Positions 1 through 10,541 of a stretch of DNA of 64,000 bases are shown in pieces. The notes below the pieces were generated by a model. It was given only the letters and a program-made list of their open reading frames with translations. It was not told the origin of the DNA and did no database searches. The translations under genes were made by a program, and so were the position numbers. Origin of the DNA: Gigaspora margarita (taxonomy: Eukaryota > Glomeromycota > Glomeromycetes > Diversisporales > Gigasporaceae); assembly GCA_009809945.1 (NCBI GenBank), contig WTPW01000318.1:329935-393934 (forward strand), given 5' to 3'. Each line of letters opens with the position of its first letter. The first letter of the stretch is position 1.

Positions 1-367
1 GTTAGCATAGTAAAATTTCTTGTAAATCATCGCTGAACAGTGAGTTATTTTGAAAAAGCAAAAAAACATATTACAAAGAAGCTACGTTGAAATTGTTTAC
101 AGAAACTTTCATTAAAGATATCTCCATGAGTTCTTGACCAAATTTGATAAAAATTTTTTTATTTTAATTCTATAAATTCAAATAAAAAAATTTATACTAT
201 ATTTATTTACTTGATACTAGATGTTATAATTTAGTTTTTAGCAAACTACAATAAAGTTTATATGTAATAATCCAACTTTTAGCAAGTTTACTTGATTTTA
301 GGAGTAGCAAAAATGCCTAAATTCATGCAGATCAGTTATAACCTATATGAGAGATGTCCGGGGTCCT
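1..367. mobile_element. AGGACCC-type palindromic element, right end only
   Basis: This is an inverted copy of the left arm of the complete element at 18043-20133, which it matches from its start to its terminal GAGATGTCCGGGGTCCT at 351-367. The window opens inside it, so the left end is unseen. It carries half of the hairpin built on CCAAATTTGATAAA and TTTTTATTTTAATTCTA (about 140-190). The bases after its end (AAAAAATCC...) continue a palindrome found whole near 8990, so this copy probably landed in the loop of the next element. Confidence 0.8.
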
Positions 368-796
368 AAAAAATCCAAAATTAAGCATCTTTTTTTAAAT
401 TTTCAAGAAATATAAAAGTAAATATGCCAGAATAATGTATTTTTATGTGCTGAACAAGTTTTCTTAGAGCACTTTTTTTAGAATCAATTAGTAAAATTTT
501 GAGAATTATAATATTTTATATAATTTTATTAATAAAACTACAAAAAATTCTATTATTCACAAAATTTTACTAATTGATTCTAACAAAATGCTCTAAGAAA
601 ATTTGTTTAGCAATCAAAAATACATATATTATTTTGATTTATAAAAATAGATGTGATAATTTAGTTTTTAGCAAATTACTATAAAATTTATATATAATAA
701 TCTAACTTTTAGCAAATTTATTTGATTTTAGAGATAGCAAAAATACCTAAATTCATGCAGATCAGTTATGACCTCTATAAAAGATGTCCGGGGTCT
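368..796. mobile_element. AGGACCC-type element, right part
   Basis: It matches the interior and right end of the 8388-11586 element: TCCAAAATTAAGCATC, a hairpin around TGTGCTGAACAAGTTT and AGAATCAATTAGTAAAATTT, then the terminal arm ending AAGATGTCCGGGGTCT. Its left end lies outside the window, or was displaced by the element at 1-367. No protein is encoded; the 76-codon open frame at 722-952 is chance, because it straddles the element end and LINE sequence. Confidence 0.7.
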
Positions 797-2215
797 TCCA
801 CAAATCCAAATCCTGAGGACCATATTAGTTTAGATTTTTCTTCTGTTTGTATTGTAGAATCGCCAAATTTAACTTCAAGTTGTATTACTGGTGGATTAAG
901 TATGACTAGTTTTGACTTGTTTGCATTTACTTTGATATTGTTAATTTGGTAAAACTGCTCAGCTAATTAAATAGTTTTTTCTAAAGTTTCATAATCCCTT
1001 GCAATTCATGTCATGTCATCAGTATAAGTGATTACTGCCTGCTTGACTTCCTATTTTTTAACTTGCATATGACCTATATCCATTATTTCTCTGTGTACTA
1101 AGTTAAATCCAAGTGAGGATCTTCTTGTATATAGCATAGTAGCGGGTTATAAAATATTTTTCACATTAAAGGGGAGATACCTTCTCCTTGGTCAATACTT
1201 CTGCTTGCTTGAATTTCCACGATAAGGCCTACTTCTGTTATAACTCTTATTTTACACTCCTAAAAAAAGATTTATAATGAATGAAATTGCACTTTTAGGT
1301 AATTTGTTTCACTATAGTGCAGTTAAAAGCATGTATAATGGAACTAAGTTGAATGCTTTTGACACATCTTAAAACAGAAGCCATAATTTTTTTTTCTCTT
1401 CTTTTTATACTTCATAATCGAATTGAGTATATGTACTGGTGTTTTAGTAGAGTCTCCAGGAAGACCCACAAAGTTGGGATCTTTGAGAATATTTCTTTTA
1501 ATTTGTGATCCATATGCCAAACAGTAAAAATCTATAGTAATATATAGGAAAAATCAATATTGTTTATCAAATTTCTGGAATCTGATACTGTCAGAGTAAT
1601 AACAAATTTTTTTACTAAGCTAACCTTACTTCTCCACTAATTGAAAGTTGTAGAGCATATTATTGCGATTCTAATGGTAGTAAAATCATTAAAATTGGAC
1701 TAGTAGATCACAAGATATCATTAAAAAACTTTTGTGACTATATAGAGTTTCTATATAAACAATATTATTGTTTACATAGAAACTCTATATGGTCGCAAAA
1801 TGTTTTTTAACAATATCTTGTGATCTACTAGTCCAATTTTAATAGTTTTACCACTATTAGAATTGCAAGAAAGTGCTCTACAACTTTCAATTAGTGGAGA
1901 AGAAAGGTTAACTTGATAAAATATTCGTTATTGCTCTGACAGTACCAGATTCTAGAAATTTGATAAACAATAATTGATTTTCTCTAATTTTACTATATAT
2001 GGTAATACATGCAGCCCCTGTTTGGTATACAGATTACGAATTAACTATAATTTGTGAGAGTCTTTTAGTGAAGACCCGTGTAATGCATTTACGAAAGGTC
2101 TCCAGAAATCTATAGGTCTAATATTATTTAGATTAAATTTCCAATCTGAGCCTTTAGAAATCGGATAAATCTAAGCAACTTTCCACTTATCAGGTATTTT
2201 CACCTGATTGCAAAC
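797..2215 (-). pseudogene. LINE reverse-transcriptase fragment, split by a palindrome
   Basis: The minus strand reads as a degenerate LINE reverse transcriptase with many stops and frame changes. From 5' to 3' it shows KGSDWKFNLNNIRPI (about 2150-2105, the RT block before the fingers), then DPNFVGLPGDSTKTP (about 1490-1440), a SKAF-like palm segment (about 1350), DQGEGISPL (about 1190-1165) and the catalytic box YTDDM at 1013-1026, where the usual YADD has become YTDD. The last readable residues are about 830. The element at 1512-2029 sits inside it, and LINE homology resumes on both sides. It is clearly older than the LINE at 50-56 kb, judging by how little open frame is left. This is a relic with no expected product. 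Confidence 0.8.
1512..2029. mobile_element. Palindromic TIR element with TA target site
   Basis: A near-perfect palindrome with arms of about 235 bp around TAGAGTTTCTATATAAACAA near 1743-1762. The ends read TATRCCAAACAG, pointing inward and flanked by TA on each side. Each arm carries the shared core: GATTCTAATGGTAGTAAAAT, then AAATTGGACTA and TCACAAGATA (about 1672-1719, mirrored at about 1812-1865). Noncoding. It is inserted in the old LINE RT fragment, so it is younger than that LINE. Confidence 0.75.
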
Positions 2216-3120
2216 AGAGGTTTATGAATATTCTTTTATTTTTTTATTTAAGATTTTTTGTATTGTTTTTATTGCTTTTTTAGTTTTTTTTTTTTAATTG
2301 TTTATATTAATTTATTTTATTCTAGCATTTTGCAAGAAAACTAATCTAGATTTTTTTGACACTTTGCAAGAACACCAATCTAGTACAGAACCCTGAACAT
2401 CTCTCATATAGGGCATAATTAGTTTTTGGCCAATTTTGATCTAATTTGTTAAAAATAACAAAACTACATTTTGTTAAATAACTTTTGATCTAGTAATTAG
2501 AATTGAATGATCTTTTTTTTTATTAGATGCATCTTACTGAAAGCTTTATTTTTTTAAAAAAAGTCATTCAAATTGGACTACTGAATACCAAAATAATTGC
2601 TAAAAACTATTTTTTTATGTTTTAAATTTTGGAAATGTTTGCTAAAATACATAATGTATGATCTCTGTACTATATATTTGGGTCCTCTTAGTACTTTGCA
2701 AGAACACCAACCTAGTATTTACAAAAACATACAAATCTAATTTTTCTAACAATTTCTAAATTTGCAAAAACATAAACTTTTACTTTGAAAAAATGAAAAT
2801 TTGGAGCTTTTTTTATTTTTTTTATTCAGTTTGTTTATATTTTGTTTTTTCAGTTGTTTTTTATTTTTTTTTAACTTTTATTTTATTTTATATATTTTAG
2901 CATTTTGCAAAAACACTAATTCTAACTTTTTTAGCACTTTGCAAAAAAACAATTTAACTTTTTTGGTACTTTGCAAAAATACTAATTTTAACTTTTTTGA
3001 CACTCAGACTTTTCTAGCATTTTACAAAAACACTAACTCTAATTTCTCTTGCACTTTGCAAGAACATACCAGATTTCTTTGTCAATTTACAAGAACACTA
3101 ACTTTTAATTTTAAGAAATA
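2216..3120. repeat. Degenerate AT-rich minisatellite
   Basis: An irregular tandem array with a unit of roughly 33-37 bp of the form CTTTGCAAGAACACTAATC followed by T-rich spacer. Copies are recognisable at about 2330, 2360, 2695, 2900, 2935, 2970, 3010, 3050 and 3090. It is interrupted by the MITE at 2387-2686. The open frame at 2801-3121 simply reads the repeat and has no protein-like composition. Confidence 0.65.
2387..2686. mobile_element. AGGACCC-type MITE, 300 bp
   Basis: It runs from AGAACCCTGAACATCTC to ATATTTGGGTCCT and matches 33294-33589 over its length. The flanks TCTAGTAC and CTTAGTAC agree at 6 of 8 positions, consistent with an aged 8 bp TSD. It contains a hairpin with the shared core (CATTCAAATTGGACTA at about 2565-2580, then CTGAATACCAAAATAATTG). 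Noncoding. Confidence 0.8.
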
Positions 3121-3613
3121 GAAATTTTGAATAACTTTGTTTTTATTATTTTTTTTATTATTTTTTATTTTTTCATTATTTTTTAGAATGCATTTAGAAA
3201 AAAGAGTGAAATAAAGGTAATAGCCAAAATAAAAGAAATAGCCAAAGTGAAAATGATAGCTAAAACAAAAATATAAAAATAATAGCTAACTATGGGTGAA
3301 TGAAGATAAGTGAGTAGGACTAGTTTATTTTTAATAATAGTAATAGAATTAGATATAATAAAGCAAAAAAGTAGTTTAAAATATAATATTATAAATATAT
3401 AATAATTAAAAATAATATTGTGAATATATTCCTTAAACTGTATTTCAGGCAAATTTGCCTAGAATTTTTAGAATATTTACAATTTTTAAATAAAATATAA
3501 GTTTATTAAGAATATGGGGTATACTTTATTTATAGAATATTTTATTTAAAATATATTTTATAAACTTTATTATAAAAATTTTTTAAAATTATTAATAAAC
3601 TTTAAAGTAATAA
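3121..3613. other. AT-rich spacer, no gene seen
   Basis: The stretch contains short iterations of ATAGCYAAAA (3220-3290) and the perfect 14 bp palindrome AGGCAAATTTGCCT (about 3448), which recurs at about 5416. The 89-codon open frame on the minus strand at 3183-3452 is low-complexity I/F/Y sequence and I do not accept it as a gene. Confidence 0.5.
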
Positions 3614-3765
3614 GGGAAGTAACAAAAATCAGGTAATTTTTTAGAGAGGAGAGGAGGTAAAAAATATTCAAATTATATATAAGAACCTGACCAAATCTAT
3701 ATTAAAGAGGAGGGGTGGGGGTAGGTCTCTAATAAAAAATAATCAGGTGATTAATGACACAGCTC
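3614..3765. mobile_element. PIF/Harbinger-type MITE, copy 1
   Basis: 152 bp, flanked by TAA on both sides (3611-3613 and 3766-3768). The ends are GGGAAGTAACAAAAATCAG and its imperfect inverse TTAATGACACAGCTC. Three more copies lie at 9577, 33626 and 33878, all with TWA TSDs. A 3 bp TWA target site is characteristic of the PIF/Harbinger superfamily. Noncoding, with a G-rich centre (GGAGGGGTGGGGG). Confidence 0.85.
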
Positions 3766-4097
3766 TAATAGTTTAAAGTTTTTATTTTAAAATGTTTACT
3801 ATAAAACTTTTTTTTAGATTTTTTTAAATTTTATATGTTCCTGTCTATAAAAAAAAAATTTTACTTCTAATTCAAGTCCTAATTTTTACAAGTAGCTTAC
3901 AAAATTGCAATAATTAAAATTGTAATTCTTTTTATAAACTACAATATTGTATTAGAACAGGGAGCTAGAGCTAATATTTATAGTGTTTGCTAAGAATAAG
4001 TAAATAATTATTTTGGCTAATAAATTTTTTAAAATTTATCTATTTTTAGCTTCTAAGCAACTTAAACTTTTTTTTCTTATAATATAAGAAAAATCTA

Positions 4098-5276
4098 AAT
4101 AGTGCCCCTGTGCATTTTGTGCCCCTAATGTACTAATAATTAATTCTGTCTAGAATTAGCAGTCAAGGGACATGTTTACATATAATAGCTTAGAATGTAG
4201 TTACTTATAAATTAAATGAGTTGACTCATCCAATTTTATATATAAAATTATGCAAAAAAATTATTTAAATTAAATTTATTTAAAAGCATACATATAAAAG
4301 TCTCTTTAAATTTTAAATATATATTCTTTGGCATTTAATACTCTTTTGTTTAAAGTTTTAGTTCTTAATTTAAAGTAGGAGGATGAAAATCTTTCACTAA
4401 AGTTGACCAATTCTTTACTATGTTCTTTAAGTCAAATGAGTGACTCACTCTATATAATAATATGATTGGTTAAAATAATTCTTTAAAAATATGTAAGATG
4501 ATATTAAGTAAAGGCTTCTTGTGCCCTAATTAAAAGTTGAAGAGGAGGTTCTCCTGATTCTAATGGTAGTTAAATCATCAAAATTGGCTTAGTGGAACCC
4601 AAGATACTTGGGATCAAAGAAGAGAACATAAGGATCTGCAAATTTACTATTACACAAATGTGTAATAGTGAATTTGCAGATCTTTATGTTCTCTTCTTTG
4701 ATCCCAAGTATCTTGAGTTCCACCAAGCCAATTTTGATCATTTAAATACCATTAGAATCAGGAGAACCTCTTCTTCAACTTTTAATTAGGGCACAAGAAG
4801 CCTTTATTTAATATCATCTTATATATTTTTAAAGAATTATTTTAACCAATCATATTATTATATAGAGTGAGTCACTCATTTGACTTAAAGAACATAGTAA
4901 AGAATTGGTTAACTTTAGTGGAAGATTTTCATCCCCCTACTTCAAATTAAGAACTAAAACTTTAAACAAAAGAGTATTAAATGCCGAAGAATATATATTT
5001 AAAATTTAAAGAGACTTTTATATGTATGCTTTTAAATAAATTCAATTTAAATGATTTTTTTGCAAAATTTTACATATAAAATTGGATAAGTCAACTTATT
5101 TGATCTATAAGTAATTGCACTTAGTTGGACATGTTCCTTGACTATTAGAGTTAAAATTAAAGTTAAAATCAAAATTAATTGTGAGAGGATCATTTTTTGT
5201 TAAAAGTACAACAGAGGCTACCCTAGTAAAATTTTGAGATATCAAAATAGGGAGCACAATGTGCATGGGCACTGTC
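4098..5276. mobile_element. GGTGCCC-type MITE, interrupted
   Basis: The two ends (AATAGTGCCCCTGTGCATTT and GCATGGGCACTGTC) match the uninterrupted 199 bp copy at 39506-39704. Flanking TA on each side fits a Tc1/mariner-like target. The element is split by the palindrome 4160-5144. Comparison with the intact copy gives a usable empty site in a GATTAGAGTTAGAGTTAGAG tract. Confidence 0.8.
4160..5144. mobile_element. Long palindrome with TTAG target duplication
   Basis: 985 bp, almost entirely two mirror arms of about 490 bp meeting near 4652. The ends are CAGTCAAGGGACATG and CATGTTCCTTGACTA, flanked by TTAG at 4156-4159 and 5145-5148. The same termini occur at 5442-6748 with TTAT. Each arm contains the shared core (about 4575-4608, mirrored at about 4703-4740). 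No long open frame. The 65-codon open frame at its centre is a reading of the palindrome. Confidence 0.8.
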
Positions 5277-5441
5277 TAGTCTAGTTCTAATATAAAATTA
5301 AATACTACTATAATATAATCTTTATATTTAAATACAGTATTATCAAAAAAAAATTTAATTAAATATTTTAAATTTTAAAAAATATAGATCATAAGCATAT
5401 TTATAGCAATTTTTTAGGCAAATTTGCCTGGAATTGCTTAT
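5145..5441. other. MITE remainder and AT-rich spacer
   Basis: The first part is the right half of the GGTGCCC MITE. The rest is AT-rich with a second AGGCAAATTTGCCT palindrome (about 5416). No gene seen. Confidence 0.5.
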
Positions 5442-6748
5442 CAGTCATAGGACATGTCCTCTAAAAATAAGTTTATAACAAAAATTATAAAAAAATATAT
5501 GAATTTACTATAAACTTTGAGCTAAAGATCCTTCTTAGGTTAATTAATTAACTTAAAATTAAATTTTGCAAGTATATAGAACAAGAAAAAAAGAAAATTT
5601 TGAGCTTAAAAACTGCATTAAAATTTTGACAATTTTGCACTTTTTCAAAATGTAACTCTGTCAAAAACAAATATTTACAAATTTTAAATTAGCAGTTATG
5701 TGTAAAATTATGCTCTGCACAACTTTACTTAGGCGATGGAAGTAGGTTACCTTGTAAGAAAAATGGGTTAGGGCGCTGACATTTATTAGATAATATTTTA
5801 GGGGATAGGGGGTCAAGAAAAATCTTACCTTAGTTAGTTAGTTAAATTTGATTGGCTAAAATAAAATCTTACCTGGCCCTTATCTATGTACTAAAGTTTA
5901 AATTTATCGTATTTTATAATCTAACTTTTTTTTCTTATTAGGTAAACTATTTTGGGCTCTTAAACAAAGTTGTTTAGCATGTAATTTTATATTATATTTA
6001 AGATTAAAATGCACTTTTCAGATATTTTACTAAGTAAAAAATGGGGTTAAAGTTAGAAAAAAATTTTTTTTAAAATTAAAAAAAATTTTTTTTAACTTTA
6101 AACACATTTTTCATTTAGTAAAAGGTAAAATTACATGCTGAACAACTTTGCTTAAGAGCCCAAAGTAGGTTAGGGGCATGCCATTTATTATATAATTTTT
6201 ACTATGGATACATGGTCAAAGGTAGTGATCATATCTATATATTATATTAACAAATCTGAATTAGATAAAGTAATCACACCATATATGAATGAGGGTGCCT
6301 ACTAAGTAAAAAATATTATGTAATAAATGGCATGCCCCTTACCTAATAAGAAAAAAAGTTAGATTATGAAATATGATAAATTTTAACTTTAGTATATAGA
6401 TAACCCATTTTTCTTACAAAGTAACCTACTTCTGTCACCTAAATAAAGTTGTTCAGAGCATAATTTTACAATAATTGCTAATTTAAAATTTGTAAAGATT
6501 TGTAATATTTGTTTGACAGAGTTACATTTTAAAAAAGTGCAAAATTAACAAAATTTTAATGCAGTTTTTAAGCTCAAAATTTTCTTTTTTTCTTGTTCTA
6601 TATACCTATAAAATTTAATTTTAAGTTAATTAGTTAAGCTGAAAAGGATCTTTAGTTTAAAGTTTATAGTAAATTCATATGTTTTTTTTTATAATATTTA
6701 TTATAAACTAATTTTAAACTTATTTCAAGGGGACATGTCCTATGACTA
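5442..6748. mobile_element. Long palindrome with TTAT target duplication
   Basis: 1,307 bp with ends CAGTCATAGGACATGTCC and GGACATGTCCTATGACTA, flanked by TTAT at 5438-5441 and 6749-6752. The arms are about 0.5 kb; inside them is a second nested palindrome (about 5900-6180) around AAATTTTTTTT repeats and a short non-palindromic core at about 6190-6290. It belongs to the same terminal family as 4160-5144, but its interior is different. Noncoding. Confidence 0.8.
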
Positions 6749-6796
6749 TTATAGTTTAAGAGATAATAATTAAATATAATATATAATAAAAATATA

Positions 6797-7740
6797 GGAA
6801 ATTGCTATTTCCACTATAGTATTTTGCTATTTCTACTATAGTTATACAAGATTTTCTATTTTTAGAATTAATATAATATATTATAAAATTATATTCTAAC
6901 TTTATCTTTAACCCTAACCCTAACCCTCAAACTAATAAGTAAACTTTCTTTGGCTTCTAATTAAAAGTTGTAAATCATCAAAATTGGCCTAGTGGATCCC
7001 AAGATACTTGGGATCAAAGAAGAAAATATAAGGATCAGCAAATTCACTAATACACAAACTATTCATTTTCTTTACATACATTTTGAAACTTTTTTTATCG
7101 TAGTAAAAAATTTTACTAAGAAAATAATAAAACTTGTTTTAAAAACTAGCATTTTTTGAACCAAAAAACAACTTTACTTAAGAGCCAAAAGTCAATTGTG
7201 ATAATAAAATTCTGCGCAAATCATGATTTTTCGTTGATAGCTTTTTTCTAGCTTAGATTTGTTTTTTTTTTACATACATTTTGAAACTTTTTTTTATCGT
7301 AATAAAATTTTTACTAAGAAAATAATAAAATACATCTTAAAAAACTAGCATTTTTTTGAGTCAAAAAATAACTTTACTTAAGAGCTCAAAGCCAATTATT
7401 ATAATAAAATTCTGCACAAATTATGATTTTTGTTTAATAACTTTTCTAGCTTTGTGTAATAGTGAATTTGTTGATTCTTATATTCTCTTCTTTGATCCCA
7501 AGTATCTTGGAATCCACAGGCTGATTTTAATAATTTAACTACTATTAGAATCAAAGAAATAAGCTCTACAACTTTCTATTAGAAGCCAAAGAAAGTTTAT
7601 TTATTAGTTTTAGGATTAGGGTTAGGGTTAGGATTAAAGTTAGAATTAGAATTAGATATATTATTTTAATTCTAAAAATTAAAAATCTTGTGTAATCATA
7701 GTGGAAATAGCAAAATACTATAGTGGAAATAGCAATTCCC
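6797..7740. mobile_element. TIR element carrying telomere repeats in both arms
   Basis: The ends are GGRAATTGCTATTTCCACT, flanked by TA. Each terminal repeat holds two tandem copies of TTGCTATTTCCACTATAG, as expected for paired transposase-binding sites. At mirror positions the arms contain telomere-type repeats: CTAACCCTAACCCTAACCCT near 6909 and TTAGGGTTAGGGTTAGGA near 7617. Each arm also has the shared core (about 6975 and 7500). The centre is a diverged direct duplication of about 198 bp (TTACATACATTTTGAAACTT at about 7073 and 7271). Noncoding. Confidence 0.75.
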
Positions 7741-7837
7741 TAAATATATAATATTAATTAAAAATATATATTTAATTTAATTTGTAATCCATCTATGAAC
7801 TAGTAAAAAATCATGTAATTTTTATTATTAAATTTTG

Positions 7838-8206
7838 CTTTTTTTAGAATTTGATATTTCTCTAAGGATAAATCGATTTCACACTAAATAAAAATCCTTT
7901 GTGCATATAACAAATATTGTAAAGAAGAAAATTACATGTACAATAGCAGTTAAAATATTAAAATTAGCCCAATAGATTATAAGATATAGATGTATTTGTC
8001 TTTACAACTATATGATATAACAAAAAAGTAAACAAATAGTTATAAAGACAAAAGGCTCATATTTTACAATTCACTAAACTAATTTTAATGATTTAACTAC
8101 TATTATACTTGTAATTATCATCTTTACAACCTTTGTTATATGCATAAAAGAGGTTTATTTAGTACAAAATCAATTTATCTTTAGGAAATATTAGATTCTA
8201 AAAAAG
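7838..8206. mobile_element. Palindromic element of about 370 bp
   Basis: Mirror arms run from TTTTTTTAGAATTTGATATT to its inverse at about 8190-8206. They carry a diverged shared core (AAAATTAGCCCAATAGATTA at about 7961-7980). The target site is not clear. Noncoding. Confidence 0.6.
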
Positions 8207-9576
8207 ACAAAAAATATATAGTAAACATATTTCTACAGTTTACTATATTTTTTTCACTAGTTTACATGTGGATCACAAATTAAGTATGATATGGTATCTT
8301 TGCTAGAAAAATCACTCTTTGATATTTTTCGGTCAGGTAATTTCAGACAAATTTAGAACAACATATCAGTTCTTATATAAATATAAAAGGACCCTGGACA
8401 TCTCTGATATATGTCATATTTTTTTTTAGCAAATTGCAGAAAATTTGGTCTGAGGTCCAAATTTAAGTTTTAGCAAATTGATGTTAATTTAAAAAAGGTT
8501 ATATAAAGCATTTGGACAAATTACAGCAATTTTATGCATGTTATATTTATTTTTAGCAAATTATCTACATTTTGCAAAAATCATACCCAAAAATAAGCTA
8601 TCTCATTTTTTTGTACTACTATAATTTTTAAAAATTTAAGATGCTTAATTTTGAATTTTTTTGATCAAAAAATTTAAAATTAAGTATTTTCTCTTAAATT
8701 TTCAAGAAATATAAAAGTAAATATACCAAAATAATGTATTTTTATGTGCTGAACAAGTTTTTTTAGAGCACTTTGTTAGAATTAATTAGTAAAATTTTGT
8801 GATTCATGGAATTTTTTAGTATTTTTATTAATAAAATTATATAAAATATTATAATTCACAAAATTTTACTAATTGATTCTAACATTGTGCTCTAAGAAAA
8901 CTTGTTCAGCACATAAAAATACATTATTTTGGCATATTTACTTTTATATTTCTTTAAAATTTAAAAGAAGATGCTTAATTTTGGATTTTTTGATCAAAAA
9001 ATCCAAAATTAAGCATCATCTCTTAAATTTTCAAGAAATATAAAAGTAAATATGTTAGAATAATGTATTTTTATGTGCTGAACAAGTTTTTTTAGAGTAC
9101 AATGTTAGAATCAATTAGTAAAATTTTGTAAATTATAATATTTTATATAATTTTATTAATAAAAATACAAAGAATTCTATTATTCTCAAAATTTTACTAA
9201 TTGATTCTAATATTGTGCTCTAAGAAAATTTGTTCAACAATCAAAAATACATATATTATTTTGATTTATAAAAATAGATGTGATAATTTAGTTTTTAGCA
9301 AATTACTATAAAATTTATATGTAATAATCTAATTTAGTACTCCTACGAACCAGACCTGAACCAGACTTTAGTCAAGTTTGAGTCTGGTTCGATTTTCAGA
9401 CCGGATTCAGACTTTTATATTCAGACTTTTTAGTCAAGTCTGAGTTTGGTCTGGGTCCAGTTCAAAGTTCGTGAACTAGTCTGGGTTCAAATATAGTTAT
9501 ATGTATTTTTTGGTGTTGAACAAGTTTACTTAGTGCATGTTTTTAGAATTAATTAGTAAAATTTTATGAATTATAA

Positions 9577-9727
9577 GGGCCGTGTCATTAATCACCTGAT
9601 TATTTTTTATCAGAGGTCTACCCTCCTTCCTCTTCTTTAATATATATATAGTCAGGTTCTTATATATAATTTCAACTTTTTTTATCCCCTCCCCCCCTAA
9701 AAAATCACCTGATTTTTGTCACTTCTC
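9577..9727. mobile_element. PIF/Harbinger-type MITE, copy 2
   Basis: 151 bp, GGGCCGTGTCATTAATCACC to TTTGTCACTTCTC, with TAA at 9574-9576 and 9728-9730. Same family as 3614-3765 but inverted. It is inserted in the hAT-like element. Confidence 0.85.
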
Positions 9728-10012
9728 TAAGATTTTATAAAATCTTATAATTCACAAAATTTTATTAATTAATTCTAACTTTATGTACTAAGTAAACTTA
9801 TTCAGCACCTAAAAATGCATCTAATCAACAGAATTAATTTTAATTTACTTGAAATTTAAAGGATAGATACATAATTTTGAATTTTTGATCAAAAAAGTCA
9901 AATTTAAGCATCTATTCTTCAAATTTCAAGTTAAATAAAAAATAATCAGCTGATTTAATGTATTATTAGGTGCTGAATAAGTTTACTTAGTGCATTAAGT
10001 TAGAATTAATTA

Positions 10013-10541
10013 GGGGGCATCCATAAATAACGTTATGCTTGAGGGGGGTCCCCAAAATATAACGATTTTCCAATATGTAGGGGGTCCCCCCAACATAACG
10101 CAATTTTTTTATAAAAATTTGTCTAAAACTTGATGCAGTAGTCCAAATTGGATAATTTTGGTACCATTCGAACCGTCTCGAGGAGAGGATTCGAATGGTA
10201 CCAATTTTATTTGATTTGGATCACTGGATCACGTTTTATTAACGAAATACTATTGGTTATTATGTTTTCTTATAAAATTACCTATAAAATCAATAGTATT
10301 TCGTTAATAAAACGTGATCTAGTGAGCCAAATAAAATGATTTTGGTACCATTGGATTCGTCTCATAGAGACGAATCGAATGGTACCAAAATCATCCAAAT
10401 TGGATTACTGGGTCATTATATATTCAAGTTTTTGTAAAATTTTATATATAAACATACGGATTTTTAAAAATTTTTTTATATAGTATAGGGGGGTCAAGAG
10501 CTACTATGTAGGGGTACATAACGTTATTTATGGATGCTCCC
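10013..10541. mobile_element. GGGGGCATCC-type TIR element with TTA target
   Basis: 529 bp with ends GGGGGCATCCATAAATAACG and CGTTATTTATGGATGCTCCC, flanked by TTA (10010-10012 and 10542-10544). The interior is three successive hairpins, two of them built on GGTACCATTCGAATCG-type words with the adjoining core AAATTGGATTACTGGGTCA. The same hairpin cassette is found at 41598-42150 in an element with other ends. A 3 bp TTA site suggests Harbinger-like mobilisation, but the superfamily is not certain. Noncoding. Confidence 0.75.

Noticed and set aside
2801-3121. 106-codon open frame
   Set aside because: It translates the degenerate minisatellite; its repetition comes from the DNA, not from a protein repeat.
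6909-6929. Chromosome end at the CCCTAA run
   Set aside because: Only about three units, mirrored inside a transposon with continuous sequence on both sides.
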